Origin: Promethearchaeia archaeon
GTDB taxonomy: Archaea; Asgardarchaeota; Lokiarchaeia; Sigyniarchaeales; SOKP01
Direction: 5' to 3'
Assembly: GCA_029856145.1 (NCBI GenBank)
Contig: JAHQWK010000010.1
Location: forward strand, 1-40,420
Length of the DNA: 40,420 nt
A program made the position numbers and the translations under genes. The notes beneath the pieces are model-generated. The model was not told the DNA's origin, ran no database searches, and saw only the letters and a list, made by a program, of their open reading frames with translations. This document shows positions 7,224 through 16,895 of the stretch, one piece after another (position 1 is the stretch's first letter; each line of letters opens with the position of its first letter).

Positions 7224-8102
7224 TTAAGATCGAGAAATAATAAAATCGACGAGTTTTCCATATTTTTTAACGTTATCATAACTTTTTGGAGCTTTTTCCC
7301 TAAAATAATCCTTGAAGACCTCCCAATTCTCCTTTTTACCCGAAGGTGCTTCAGTTAATACTTTTTTAGCTTCATTAAAGTCGTAGGTAAAGATTAAACC
7401 ATTATCAATTCTATTAGCATTCTCAGACAAGAGAAAAAGATAATAATCATTTAAGTCCCAAGGATTTAAAACATGTTCTGGTTTGTTTCCATCTCCCGCT
7501 TTCTTTCCTCTCAATGCCCTCGTATCTACTTGAGTTGGTAATACCATATTAAATGTTATATTTTCTCTCTTATATTCTGTTGCCATGGCTTTTTGCATTC
7601 CTACAACAGCATATTTGGATGCTACATAGGCTGTAAGTTTTGATGGAGCATTTGGGTATGCTTCGCTTCCTGTGATAATAAACCTTGCTTTATCGTTTTT
7701 ATTATCTTTCTTTAAGTATGGATAAGCGGCTTTAAAAGTATAGAACACTCCGAGCACATTAACATTTAAGATTTCAGCAAATTTCTCGTTGATAAACTCA
7801 TGAGTTGTCCACATTCGAGAATAACCCGCATTCGCGATTACACTATTAATTAAACCGAGCTCATCTTGAAAAGTCATAAAGGCTTCCATTACTTGCTGGA
7901 ATTTGGTAATATCCGCAATTTTGGTAACAACTTTTACATTTATTCCTAGATCTTCAATTTCTTTCTTAGTTGCATTCAATTCTTCCATAGTTCTTGCAGT
8001 TAATCCTATGTTTGCCCCTTCTTTAGCGCACGCTTTTGCTATTTCTTTTCCAATACCTCTACCTGCTCCAGTTATAATCACATTTTTTCCTTTTAACAAC
8101 AT
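7224..8102 (-). CDS. Short-chain dehydrogenase/reductase (SDR)
   Basis: This protein of about 292 residues has a classical SDR layout: the nucleotide-binding 'TGAGRGIGKE' near the N-terminus, 'NAGYSRM' after the fourth strand, and the catalytic Ser ('ITGSEAYP') 13 residues before Tyr in 'YVASK'. I chose the ATG at 8102 (MLLKGKNVIITG) because the Rossmann strand begins directly after it; an ATG 15 bases upstream is possible. There is an extra C-terminal part of about 60 residues beyond the core. It lies upstream of the mutase operon on the same strand but with a 162-base gap. The substrate cannot be told from the sequence. Confidence 0.85.
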   Translation of the reverse strand: MLLKGKNVIITGAGRGIGKEIAKACAKEGANIGLTARTMEELNATKKEIEDLGINVKVVTKIADITKFQQVMEAFMTFQDELGLINSVIANAGYSRMWTTHEFINEKFAEILNVNVLGVFYTFKAAYPYLKKDNKNDKARFIITGSEAYPNAPSKLTAYVASKYAVVGMQKAMATEYKRENITFNMVLPTQVDTRALRGKKAGDGNKPEHVLNPWDLNDYYLFLLSENANRIDNGLIFTYDFNEAKKVLTEAPSGKKENWEVFKDYFREKAPKSYDNVKKYGKLVDFIISRS

Positions 8103-8270
8103 TATATAATTCACCAATAACAGTTAGTTCATTAATTTAATATTCATAAACTAAAAGAAAATACATATAGTTGATTAAAGTTAAATTATTTAAGAATAAT
8201 TGAAAGATAATCAATAAAGATTTTTATTTTAAATAAAAGTGTATTCATCAAAGCAAATAATGTTTAAGCG

Positions 8271-9737
8271 GTGAAGATATTTAAAATCGCCTTAGTAAAT
8301 CCGGGACCTGGAGAAATTTTAGAGAAAGGCAGAATTGTTGCAAATGCAGATCATATTTATCCGCCTTTAGGAATTTGTTACTTAAGTGCTATATTAAAGA
8401 ATGAGAATTATCAAGTTGATTTAATTGACCAAGCTGCTATGGGTTTCAATTTACAGCAAATAGTAAAATGGATTAAAAAGAAAGATCCAGATGTTTTAGG
8501 TTTTTCTACTTTAACGGCATCTGGATCGGGAATTAGTGCTGCATTAACTTCGATTGAGGTAAAGAAATGGAACCCAAATATTAAAATAGTATTTGGAAAT
8601 CGGCATGTAAATCATAATGATTTTAGAATTTTAAACAAATATCCCGAAGTTGATATTTGTGTAAGGGATGAGGGTGAATTTACCTTTCTGGAATTAATTA
8701 AAACATTAGAAAAAAATCAATCATTGAAAGATATTAGAGGCTTAACTTATATAGACAATGGTAAGATAAAGAGAAATGAAAAACGCCCATTGATCAAAGA
8801 TCTTGATGCAATACCTTTTCCTGATAGAAAAGCTTTAAAAATTGAATATACAGGGAGTTTTGGTGGTTTAGAGTTTGCACCTGAAGGTTTTACCTCAATG
8901 ATTTCTTCTCGAGGATGTCCTTATCACTGTTCCTTTTGTTATGGAAAAAGAACAGTGGGCTTTAGAACTCGTTCAGTAGAGAATATAATGAAAGAAATTC
9001 TATTTTTAGAGAGTGAGGGATATAAATACTTAAATTTTGTAGATGATAACTTCACTGTATCGAAGAAAAGAGTGATAAAGCTCAGTCGATTAATGCAAAA
9101 ACATAAAGTAGACCTGGATTGGATATGCGAAGGAAGAGTAAATCAAGTGTCTGATGAAATGGTACGCGAAATGAGAAGAGCTAATTGCAGAATTATTTTT
9201 TATGGGATAGAAAGTGCGAATCAGAGAATTCTTGATTATTATAAGAAAAATATAACACCCTCCCAATCAATTCTAGCGGTAAAAAAAACTCGTAAAGCAA
9301 AAATTCCATTCATTTTAGGCTCATTCATTGTTGGTGCACCAGGTGAGACGTTTTCAGAGGTATATAATACTTTAAAATTCGCTCAAAAATTGGATATTGA
9401 CTTTCCAGTGTATAATCTTCTGGGAACAATGCCTGGAACCGATATTTGGGATGAGATGGTTGAGAAAAATATTCTTGATGAAGAGAAATATTGGGAAGAA
9501 GGAGTTCATATCTCAGATATTGACCCTTATGGAGTTCCAACTGAAAAGATTTCTAATTTGATTCTAGAAATGCTAAAACAGTTTTTTATGAATCCAAAAT
9601 ATATGATAAAAGCAATATTTAGAAATACCACAAGCTCTTATAAATTCTTTTCATTACTTAAGATCCTTTCGCATAATATAAAGAATTTCGAGAATTTCCA
9701 CGGAGTGAAATCATTTTGGAACCCAGATAATGTTTAA
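8271..9737 (+). CDS. B12-binding radical SAM protein (paralog 1 of 3)
   Basis: This 488-residue protein is read from a GTG start that leads straight into the first strand (KIFKIALVNPGPG). It has an N-terminal cobalamin-binding-type domain (about residues 1-150), then a radical SAM domain with C216, C220 and C223 in 'SRGCPYHCSFC', which would hold the 4Fe-4S cluster, and a C-terminal part rich in basic and aromatic residues. The cobalamin motif DxHxxG reads D53-Q-A-A-M-G58: the axial histidine is absent, as in several His-off enzymes of this class. Members of the class methylate, ring-close or otherwise remodel unactivated carbons, including membrane lipids. The substrate here is unknown, but its neighbours make envelope components. 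Confidence 0.9.
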   Translation: MKIFKIALVNPGPGEILEKGRIVANADHIYPPLGICYLSAILKNENYQVDLIDQAAMGFNLQQIVKWIKKKDPDVLGFSTLTASGSGISAALTSIEVKKWNPNIKIVFGNRHVNHNDFRILNKYPEVDICVRDEGEFTFLELIKTLEKNQSLKDIRGLTYIDNGKIKRNEKRPLIKDLDAIPFPDRKALKIEYTGSFGGLEFAPEGFTSMISSRGCPYHCSFCYGKRTVGFRTRSVENIMKEILFLESEGYKYLNFVDDNFTVSKKRVIKLSRLMQKHKVDLDWICEGRVNQVSDEMVREMRRANCRIIFYGIESANQRILDYYKKNITPSQSILAVKKTRKAKIPFILGSFIVGAPGETFSEVYNTLKFAQKLDIDFPVYNLLGTMPGTDIWDEMVEKNILDEEKYWEEGVHISDIDPYGVPTEKISNLILEMLKQFFMNPKYMIKAIFRNTTSSYKFFSLLKILSHNIKNFENFHGVKSFWNPDNV

Positions 9738-9759
9738 AAGCACATTTTTCCATAAACTA

Positions 9760-9768
9760 TTTTTTTTT
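9760..9768 (+). terminator. Oligo-T terminator between convergent genes
   Basis: A run of nine T lies 23 bases after the stop of the first B12 radical SAM gene, just before the 3' end of the convergent second one. Archaeal transcription commonly ends at such T runs on the coding strand. Confidence 0.5.
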
Positions 9769-9773
9769 GAAGA

Positions 9774-11237
9774 TTATCCCCAGAAGGGTTTCCAACTATT
9801 CCATAAATCCCAATGCTTTACGTTTTTGAAGTTTTGACTGATTGCTTTTAACCTATATCTGCTTTTTATAGTTTTAAGAATTTGCCGGGAGATGTAATTG
9901 GGTCGTAGCATAAATTTTTTGTGAGTTTCTCTTATTCGTAACATTAATTCACTCAAAGGGATGGGAAGAACAGCAGTACCAACTTCCCAACATTCATCTG
10001 GGTTAATTCTTTTTTCTTTTACCATCTGATCCCAAATCCAATTTCCGGGTATTATACCTAAAATATGAAATTGTGGAAAGTCAATATCTAATTTGAGTGA
10101 AAAATTTAATGTATTAATAATTTCCTCACGAGTTTCAATTGGCGCACCCACTATAAAATTCGCTAAGACCATATCAATTCCAACTTTATTGGAATTTTTT
10201 ATTGCATTATGAATTTGATTTAAATTAATTTGTTTATTATACCACTCTAAAATTCTTTGAGATCCACTTTCGACACCATAACTCAGAATTTTACATCCCA
10301 TCTGTTTCATAGCATTTAATAATTCTATTGAACTTTGAGTAACCCTCCCTTCTGCCATCCAATCAAAATCTATTTTTTCTTTCTTTAGTAAATCTGATAA
10401 CTTCATTAACCTTTTTTTACTTATAGTAAAGTTATCGTCAACCCAGAGTAAGTTTTGATAACCTTGTTCTTCTAGAACGGATAATTCTTGTACTATATTT
10501 TCTGGAGATCTTGGACGCCAATTACCCCAAAACATAGAACTTGAACAAAATGAACATTTAAATACACATCCTCTTGATGAAGCAGCAGAAGTAAATTTTC
10601 CTATAGATAGATCAAGACCTTCAACTTTATTTCTATATTCCACATTTCCTAATAAATTCCTGTTTGGAAACGGAAGGATGTCAATATTTTCTATAAGAGG
10701 TCTATCATTATTTCTAATAACTCTACTATTATCTCGATATGTTACACCTCTTATATCTTCAAACCCATGACCTTTCTCAGCTTTTTCGGCAATTTCTAAT
10801 AGAGTATTTTCCCCCTCTCCTCTTATGCAAGCATCAATAAAGGGGTACTTATTTAATATTCTAGTATCATTGAACGTAGCATGATAATTCCCAAATAAAA
10901 CCTTAACGTTTGGATTTATTTCTTCTTTTACTTTTTTAGCAATTTCTGCAGAACTTCTTCCAGTTCCTGCAGTAGTTATCGTCGAAAAACCTAAAATATC
11001 AGGGTCTTCATGTTTTATCCACTTTAAGGTTTCCTCAATCGATAAACCCCTAGCAAATTGATCAAGTATGGATACATTAAAATTATTTTCACTTAAATAG
11101 GTCCCGAGGTATAAAATTCCCATAGGTGGAAATCCATAAAATTCTATTTTCTCTTTGTAATACTTCTCAGCCTCTTTGACTGTACCACAAAATGTACCTT
11201 TTTCTGGGGGTTTTGGAAATATTAATGATACCTTCAA
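9774..11237 (-). CDS. B12-binding radical SAM protein (paralog 2 of 3)
   Basis: This 487-residue protein is a clear paralog of the genes at 8271 and 11459. Shared blocks include 'DPDILGFSTIT', 'VLFGNYHATFNDTRILNKYP', 'RGEGENT', 'RPLIENIDILPFPNR' and 'WVDDNFTISKKR'. The cluster cysteines are C224, C228 and C231 in 'SRGCVFKCSFC'. The cobalamin motif is D59-Q-F-A-R-G64, again without the histidine. It is convergent with paralog 1, ends 36 bases from it, and is divergent from paralog 3 across 221 AT-rich bases. The alternating orientation means the three are not one operon, although they probably arose by local duplication. The substrate is unknown. Confidence 0.9.
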   Translation of the reverse strand: MKVSLIFPKPPEKGTFCGTVKEAEKYYKEKIEFYGFPPMGILYLGTYLSENNFNVSILDQFARGLSIEETLKWIKHEDPDILGFSTITTAGTGRSSAEIAKKVKEEINPNVKVLFGNYHATFNDTRILNKYPFIDACIRGEGENTLLEIAEKAEKGHGFEDIRGVTYRDNSRVIRNNDRPLIENIDILPFPNRNLLGNVEYRNKVEGLDLSIGKFTSAASSRGCVFKCSFCSSSMFWGNWRPRSPENIVQELSVLEEQGYQNLLWVDDNFTISKKRLMKLSDLLKKEKIDFDWMAEGRVTQSSIELLNAMKQMGCKILSYGVESGSQRILEWYNKQINLNQIHNAIKNSNKVGIDMVLANFIVGAPIETREEIINTLNFSLKLDIDFPQFHILGIIPGNWIWDQMVKEKRINPDECWEVGTAVLPIPLSELMLRIRETHKKFMLRPNYISRQILKTIKSRYRLKAISQNFKNVKHWDLWNSWKPFWG

Positions 11238-11458
11238 AAAATCAATCCAAATTTCAATTTAAATTAAGAACTAATAAATTTGTAAATTTATCCTTAAAAT
11301 TAAAACCACAACATTTCAATTCTTTTAATAATCATAAAGGTGAAAAATAAATCTTATAATTAAAATCACTTTTGATATACTTACTAAGATATAGAGATAT
11401 ATTTATAAAATTAAATGAATGAATCTGATTTTCCAACTTCTCGAAAATGGGCTAATAA

Positions 11459-12916
11459 ATGAAATTAATTGATAAAAAAATCCAAAAAGTAGCCTTAGTA
11501 AATCCAAATTTTATTACTAAGAGTATTACTGATAAATTTAACATCCCTGCACTAGGATTAGAATCCATTGCTGCAAATATTTTAGATTTAGTACAAGTAA
11601 AAATAATTGATGGTAAAGTCAGAAATTTAAATCTTAAGGAAATAATCAAAGAAGTTAATGAATTTAAGCCAGATGTTGTTGGAATTTCATGTTGTTTTAC
11701 AATAGGAATTAATTTTGCTTTAAGAATTGCAAATGAATCAAAAAAATTAGGATATCTAACCATTTTAGGGGGTTGGCATCCAAGTTTTGTTCATTCTGAA
11801 ATATTAAAATACCCATTCGTAGATATAATAGTCCGAGGAGAGGGAGAGCTTACCTTTCGAGAACTAATTAAAAACAAAAATTTAGAAGAAATAAAAGGAA
11901 TATCGTATAAAAACAATGGGAGCATTATCGATACTCTTGATCGTCCTTTAATCAAAGATCTAAATAAATTACCACTTCCAGCAAGAAACTTGAGAGATAG
12001 TAAGACGTATTATCAGATTTTTCAGATGCCTTTAGATGCGATTGAAACCTCAAGGGGTTGCCCTTATAAATGTACTTTCTGTAATATACATCTCTTCTAT
12101 CGAGGAACATATAGAACGAAAAATACTGACCGAGTTATTCAGGAGTTAAAAATTATTTCAAGCCAAAAAAGTTATAAGAATGTATTGATAGTAGATGATA
12201 ATTTCACTGCGAATATGAAGAGGGTTGAGGAAATTTGTGATAAAATAATCAAAGAGGGCATTAAATTAGATTTAATTTGTCAAAGTCGAATTGATGTTAT
12301 TAAAAACAACCCAAATATCGTTAAAAAGATGTCTAAAGCAGGATTTTGGTTAGTCTTTCTTGGTATTGAATCATTCAACCAGAAATCTTTAATTGCTATT
12401 CAGAAAAGAGTTCATTTTAGAGATATTGTTGAAGCAATAAAAATCCTTCATGATAACGATATGTTAATAATTGGGAGCTTGTTAGTTGGTTCAAGTCTTG
12501 ATGAGGAAGAGAAAGATATAGATCTCATGATAAAAATTGTTAAAAAGTTAGGAATAGATTTTCCTATATATTCGATAATGACACCTTTACCAGGCACTAA
12601 ATTTAGAGAGATATTGATTGAAAATGATTATTTAATGTCTCGAGATTGGAGTAGATACAATTTTACAACAGCAGTAAATCGATTAAACAAACTATCAAAG
12701 GAAAAACTAGAGGAACTGTTATCTAAGGCATATTATTATGGGTATTTTAATAGGGGATGGAAGGATACTCTTATTAGATTATATAAAAAGAAAGGAATCA
12801 AATTTTTATTAAATTCAAGAAAAATTTTTAGTATTATCAAGGATTTTTTGAATTTTTTTATAAATATTAGAAGAATGAAAGGTAATATAGATTCAATGTC
12901 TCTTAAATTCATTTAA
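11459..12916 (+). CDS. B12-binding radical SAM protein (paralog 3 of 3)
   Basis: This 485-residue protein has the same two-domain layout. Its ATG start is at 11459. The radical SAM cysteines are C201, C205 and C208 in 'SRGCPYKCTFC'. The cobalamin-binding motif is the most degraded of the three: D51-G-K-V-R-N56, lacking both the His and the final Gly of DxHxxG, so cobalamin may bind His-off or the domain may have lost it. 'GGWHPSFVHSEILKYPFVDIIVRGEGE' follows the same pattern as the paralogs. The 3' end overlaps the convergent deacetylase gene by eight bases. It is more divergent from the other two than they are from each other. Confidence 0.88.
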   Translation: MKLIDKKIQKVALVNPNFITKSITDKFNIPALGLESIAANILDLVQVKIIDGKVRNLNLKEIIKEVNEFKPDVVGISCCFTIGINFALRIANESKKLGYLTILGGWHPSFVHSEILKYPFVDIIVRGEGELTFRELIKNKNLEEIKGISYKNNGSIIDTLDRPLIKDLNKLPLPARNLRDSKTYYQIFQMPLDAIETSRGCPYKCTFCNIHLFYRGTYRTKNTDRVIQELKIISSQKSYKNVLIVDDNFTANMKRVEEICDKIIKEGIKLDLICQSRIDVIKNNPNIVKKMSKAGFWLVFLGIESFNQKSLIAIQKRVHFRDIVEAIKILHDNDMLIIGSLLVGSSLDEEEKDIDLMIKIVKKLGIDFPIYSIMTPLPGTKFREILIENDYLMSRDWSRYNFTTAVNRLNKLSKEKLEELLSKAYYYGYFNRGWKDTLIRLYKKKGIKFLLNSRKIFSIIKDFLNFFINIRRMKGNIDSMSLKFI

Positions 12917-13667
12917 TTGTAGTTAATTGTTTTAAAGTAACAAATTCCGCTTTCTTAGAAAGGGCTTCCTTGATAAACTTTCTAATTCTGGTAATAAATA
13001 AATCTCCTGTATTAATCCAACGATCTAGTCTAAATAAATAGTTTTTAACTAGATTGAGTTTACTCTTTTGATTGAGTATTAACCTTTTTATGTCTATTGC
13101 TTCCCAAGAATGAAAATATAATATAGTTAATTCCTTTTTAAATATCCATTTCCGTATGAAATAAAAACTCAAAGGTAATCTAAAAAAGGTATAATAGCTT
13201 GAAGGATGAAATTCTTGAATTTTGTAATTTTTCATTTGATAATATAGAGACTTTTTACGTGAACTAATTGAAGAATCATATTTAAATCCTAAATCATTCA
13301 ATAATCGGAATAAAAATTTTGGAGGTTTTAAATAAGGAGCTCGAAAACCAATGACTTCTGAATTTTTGCATTTATTTTCAATCATTACTTTGTTGTTAGA
13401 GATGATTTCTTTACATTCTTCAAATGTTAATTCGTTTAACCGTTCATGATTTAAACTATGACAAGCGATTTCATGTCCTTTACTCTCAATCAGATGTACA
13501 ACCCGCGGTTGTTGTTCAACAACAGTTCCGGTACAAAAAAAAGTTCCTTTGATTTGAAAATTATCCAATAGGCTTAAAATTTTAATTAGTCCAATTTTCA
13601 CTCCAAAATCAGTATCTAGAAAATTAGGAATATCTCTTTCAATATCAAAAGTCAGAGCAATTTTCAT
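12909..13667 (-). CDS. Polysaccharide deacetylase (NodB/CE4 family)
   Basis: This 252-residue protein has the CE4 motifs in order: 'TFDIE' with D8 and E10, 'GTFFCTG', the metal-binding histidines H70 and H74 in 'HSLNH', 'GFRAPY', and a late 'LYFHSWE' contributing the catalytic histidine. Such enzymes remove acetyl groups from N-acetylhexosamines in glycans or glycolipids. No signal peptide is seen, which fits a cytoplasmic or membrane-face step on a lipid-linked sugar better than trimming of an external polymer. It overlaps the convergent radical SAM gene by eight bases and is divergent from glf, sharing a 91-base promoter region. Confidence 0.85.
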   Translation of the reverse strand: MKIALTFDIERDIPNFLDTDFGVKIGLIKILSLLDNFQIKGTFFCTGTVVEQQPRVVHLIESKGHEIACHSLNHERLNELTFEECKEIISNNKVMIENKCKNSEVIGFRAPYLKPPKFLFRLLNDLGFKYDSSISSRKKSLYYQMKNYKIQEFHPSSYYTFFRLPLSFYFIRKWIFKKELTILYFHSWEAIDIKRLILNQKSKLNLVKNYLFRLDRWINTGDLFITRIRKFIKEALSKKAEFVTLKQLTTIK

Positions 13668-13700
13668 TATCAGAGTAAAGATATACTTATTTGTTTAAGA

Positions 13701-13715
13701 AATTATATATTTATT
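13701..13715 (+). promoter_or_regulatory. Possible archaeal TATA box of the glf gene
   Basis: An AATTATATATTTATT stretch sits about 45-58 bases before the ATG of the UDP-galactopyranose mutase gene, in the short divergent region shared with the deacetylase. The distance suits an archaeal TATA box with a short leader. The whole region is AT-rich, so the call is weak. Confidence 0.35.
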
Positions 13716-13758
13716 TTAAAATTAATTTCAGTATTTAAGTTCAGAAAATTAGAAAAAA

Positions 13759-14877
13759 ATGCGAATATTAGTAGTAGGTGCGGGGATTACCGGTTGTACA
13801 TTGGCGCGTCTGATGAAAGATAAAGGTTATACAGTTTCAGTCAAGGAAAAACAAGATCATATTGGAGGTTTATGTTACACAACAATAAGTTCTAGTGGTA
13901 TTCTGTATGAACCTTATGGTGGGCATGCGTTTCACACAAAGGATAGTCGTGTTAAAGAATTAGTACTCAAATTTTCAGATTTTAATAATTATAGACATAA
14001 CAAGGGGATTTTTATTAACGATATATTGCGGCATTTTCCTCTCAGTAGAGAAACAATACTTGAAATAGAAGATAGTGAACAAATTCTTAAGGATTTAGAA
14101 GAACGACCAAAAATACCTGATTTAACAAATTTTGAGACTTATGCGATTTCTCAATTTGGCATTACTCTATATAGACTATTTATTTATAATTATTCCAAGA
14201 AAATGTGGGGTTTAGAACCTAAAGAATTAACAACCGAGTATATCAAAAATCGTATTGAACTGAAAAACTCTAATACTCAGATGTTTGAAGATAATTTTCA
14301 AGGGTTACCTGTTAAAGGATATACTGAATTGCTTAGGAATATGATACATGATATTCCTATAGAATTAAATAATAGTGAATTTGATGAGTCATTATTCGAT
14401 CTCATTCTTTTTTCAGGTCGAATAGATGAACTACTTAAATTTAAATTTGGAAATTTACAATTTAGGTCTTTACGTTTTGAATATGAGGAGAAGGAAAATT
14501 GGGAAAATGAAAATTATGGCACAATCAACCTTCCACAACATCCAAAATATATACGAAAAGTCAATTTTAATGTTATGCATCAACAGAAAACAAATAAATC
14601 ATTAATCCAATATCAAGAACCTATACCCTCAAATAGTAAGAATCTACCATTATATCCGATATATACCAAGAAAAATATTGAATTATTTAATAAATACTTA
14701 ATTGAAGCTTGTAAATCCGAAAAAATTATTCCTATTGGTCGATTAGGATTATATAAATATTTAGAAATGGGACAAGCTATTTCTTTAGCAATGAATATGA
14801 TTCCCTTAATAGAAAAATGGAAAAACATAAGGCCTGAAGATCGATATCTTGAAATTAAGAAGCTATTAAATAATTAA
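13759..14877 (+). CDS. glf: UDP-galactopyranose mutase-like flavoenzyme
   Basis: UDP-galactopyranose mutase converts UDP-galactopyranose to UDP-galactofuranose with reduced FAD. The 372-residue product begins with the FAD-binding 'VVGAGITGCTLARLM' and 'EKQDHIGGLCYT'. It continues with 'YGGHAFHT', 'LFIYNYSKKMWGLEPKEL' (the conserved Trp region), 'FQGLPVKGYTELL', 'FGNLQFRSLRFE' and 'IPIGRLGLYKYLEMGQAI', all signature blocks of Glf with the phosphate-binding arginines in place. Length is normal. The enzyme would supply galactofuranose, or a related furanose, to the glycosyltransferases nearby. A related sugar nucleotide mutase is the main alternative. Confidence 0.88.
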   Translation: MRILVVGAGITGCTLARLMKDKGYTVSVKEKQDHIGGLCYTTISSSGILYEPYGGHAFHTKDSRVKELVLKFSDFNNYRHNKGIFINDILRHFPLSRETILEIEDSEQILKDLEERPKIPDLTNFETYAISQFGITLYRLFIYNYSKKMWGLEPKELTTEYIKNRIELKNSNTQMFEDNFQGLPVKGYTELLRNMIHDIPIELNNSEFDESLFDLILFSGRIDELLKFKFGNLQFRSLRFEYEEKENWENENYGTINLPQHPKYIRKVNFNVMHQQKTNKSLIQYQEPIPSNSKNLPLYPIYTKKNIELFNKYLIEACKSEKIIPIGRLGLYKYLEMGQAISLAMNMIPLIEKWKNIRPEDRYLEIKKLLNN

Positions 14878-14895
14878 TGAGTTTAATAGAAGAAA

Positions 14896-15735
14896 TTACT
14901 TTTTCTTCCAGTTGATGTCTTTTGCTAAATTATAAAAAATTTCTTTTTTTGAACGATATTGGGTTATACGTCCTAAACTACGACGAGTGTTTAGAAATCT
15001 TCCACTTGTTAATACTGATATGAAATTAAGAGTTTTAATTTTACCTTTTTTCATTTTTCTAGTAAGATATATTAATGAATCCGAGAAAACTTTATCAATT
15101 CCTATTAAATTTGGTGGTAGTTGCTTAAATCCCCCAACTTTAAAGAAAATGTCTCTTCTAACAATTATATTACATCCTATAAGTTCAGGATATCCAAGTA
15201 ATGTTTTAAAAAAATACCATACGTGCATATTAAAATTAAGAAAAAAAAAGCTCGTTATTAAAAAAGTTTGGGAACCTAGTTTAAATGAGAGGGCTTTTCC
15301 ATTATAATATTTAACTCTAGCACTACACGCAAGAAGCTTTTTATGTTTTTCGAATATCTTATAAATTTTCTGTAAGAAATATGGATCTATTAATGTATCC
15401 GCATCTAAAAATACAAGTAAGTCGCCAGAAGATTTAGGTACAACATAATTTAATTGGGGTGATTTCCCTTGTTCTGGTGAGAGATATACTTTCGCAAATT
15501 TTTTCGCAATAGAGACAGTATTATCGGAGCTTTGGCCATCAGCTACTATAATTTCATAAGGAATATTACATTTTTGCTTTTTAATTGCTAATAATGTTTT
15601 TTTTACGTTTTTCTCTTCATTATAAGTAGGAATAATAACTGATATCTTTGGTTTATGACTCATTTCTTTTCTAGGGTAAAGTGAAAACAGAAAATCTATA
15701 TATTTTAGAAGATGATGTGTTATTATTCTATACAA
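14896..15735 (-). CDS. Family 2 glycosyltransferase
   Basis: This 279-residue protein has the GT-A opening 'ISVIIPTYNEEKNVKKTLLAI', the sugar-nucleotide contact 'VADGQSSDNTV' and the metal motif 'FLDADTLIDPYF'. A hydrophobic pair of segments in the middle (about residues 150-185) suggests membrane association. The true start may be the internal ATG near 15663 (MSHKPKISVIIP), since the first 24 residues precede the domain and include an extra hydrophobic stretch. It is convergent with glf. It probably transfers a sugar, perhaps the mutase product, to a lipid or glycan acceptor; the acceptor is unknown. Confidence 0.85.
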   Translation of the reverse strand: MYRIITHHLLKYIDFLFSLYPRKEMSHKPKISVIIPTYNEEKNVKKTLLAIKKQKCNIPYEIIVADGQSSDNTVSIAKKFAKVYLSPEQGKSPQLNYVVPKSSGDLLVFLDADTLIDPYFLQKIYKIFEKHKKLLACSARVKYYNGKALSFKLGSQTFLITSFFFLNFNMHVWYFFKTLLGYPELIGCNIIVRRDIFFKVGGFKQLPPNLIGIDKVFSDSLIYLTRKMKKGKIKTLNFISVLTSGRFLNTRRSLGRITQYRSKKEIFYNLAKDINWKKK

Positions 15736-15778
15736 GTATTAGATTTATTAAATAATTAATTGATTCAAAAATAAGACA

Positions 15779-16894
15779 ATGTCTAAGGATTCAGGTAAAA
15801 TGAAATTCTGGACGAAGGGATTCATAATTTCATTTCTTTTCTTAATTTTAAGCGCATTACTAATTGTACTCCTAATAATAAATCATATTTTTCTGCCAAT
15901 TCCTTGGATTGATTTATTATATGAGTTCTTAAGACCTTGGTTATTATCAATCTTCTACAATTATAATCTATTTATTTATGCTGGAATTTTCATTAGTTAT
16001 TCATTTTTACTCGTATTATATGTTTTAGGATATAATATAGCAAAAGTAAAACATATGACGGGTTCAATAATATTTGTTTTTAGTTTATTAGGGTTTGTTT
16101 TAGTTACTTTCATCGCAATTAATTATACATATGCTAGTGTCTTATTTAATCAAGATCTAGCTCTTAATGTAAGGCTAATGTTACTTTTACTCTTTTTACC
16201 TATGAATTTTGCACTCAGTTTATTTCTGTTTTTAGTAAATACTGATTTCCTAATTTTTTTTAAGGATTTAATCAAAGCTAGAAAAATTTGGAAACGTAGA
16301 AGACCTGAATTTGAAATTGAAGTTAAGGGTAATATAACTAATATTAATATAAAAACAAATGAATTTATTTTCACTCCTGTACCAATGTTAATTATAGCAA
16401 AATATCTCCAGTCTAAAGGGTTTTCTGTATCATGGTTTGTAAGAGGTGCTTTTAATCATTTAATCTCCTTAATTATTACTTATTTAACCGGATGGCCACG
16501 AGCTAGAAATGTATTATTTCGATTAACAGGAATGAAGATTGGCAAAAATTGCCATATTTCTCAAAAAGCAATACCTGATCCTCTATTACCTGAATTAATT
16601 GAATTTGAAGAGGGCAGTGGATGTGGTATTGGCGTAAAATTGCTTACTCATAATGCAATGAATATACAACATGGAAGTTTTAGTTTTGGGCCAATTAAAG
16701 TATGCAAAAATGCAAGAATAGGAGCATATTCTGTTGTATTACCTGGAGTTACTATAGGGGAAGGATCTATTATTGGAGCAAATTCAGTAGTAAGTGAAGA
16801 TATTCCACCATTTTTTATTGCATTTGGTTCTCCTGCCAAAGTTGTACGTGAATTAACTGAAGATGAAAAAGAAATGGTAAGTAAAGAATATTAA
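15779..16894 (+). CDS. Membrane-anchored left-handed beta-helix acyltransferase
   Basis: This 371-residue protein has four hydrophobic segments in roughly residues 12-160, then a cytoplasmic part ending in hexapeptide repeats: 'MKIGKNCHISQKA', 'VCKNARIGAYSVVLPGVTIGEGSIIGANSVVSEDIPP'. It closes with 'AFGSPAKVVREL', the usual end of LbetaH acetyltransferases such as the maltose O-acetyltransferase type. The repeats form a trimeric beta helix that binds acetyl- or acyl-CoA. The membrane part suggests an acceptor at the membrane, such as a glycolipid. The start codon is about 40 bases from the divergent glycosyltransferase, and the stop lies one base from the convergent hydrolase. Confidence 0.82.
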   Translation: MSKDSGKMKFWTKGFIISFLFLILSALLIVLLIINHIFLPIPWIDLLYEFLRPWLLSIFYNYNLFIYAGIFISYSFLLVLYVLGYNIAKVKHMTGSIIFVFSLLGFVLVTFIAINYTYASVLFNQDLALNVRLMLLLLFLPMNFALSLFLFLVNTDFLIFFKDLIKARKIWKRRRPEFEIEVKGNITNINIKTNEFIFTPVPMLIIAKYLQSKGFSVSWFVRGAFNHLISLIITYLTGWPRARNVLFRLTGMKIGKNCHISQKAIPDPLLPELIEFEEGSGCGIGVKLLTHNAMNIQHGSFSFGPIKVCKNARIGAYSVVLPGVTIGEGSIIGANSVVSEDIPPFFIAFGSPAKVVRELTEDEKEMVSKEY

Positions 16895-16895
16895 A

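Noticed and set aside
8260..8274. Tiny ORF (ATG TTT AAG CGG TGA) overlapping the GTG start of the first B12 radical SAM gene
   Set aside because: Four codons only; could be a leader by chance, with nothing else to support regulation.
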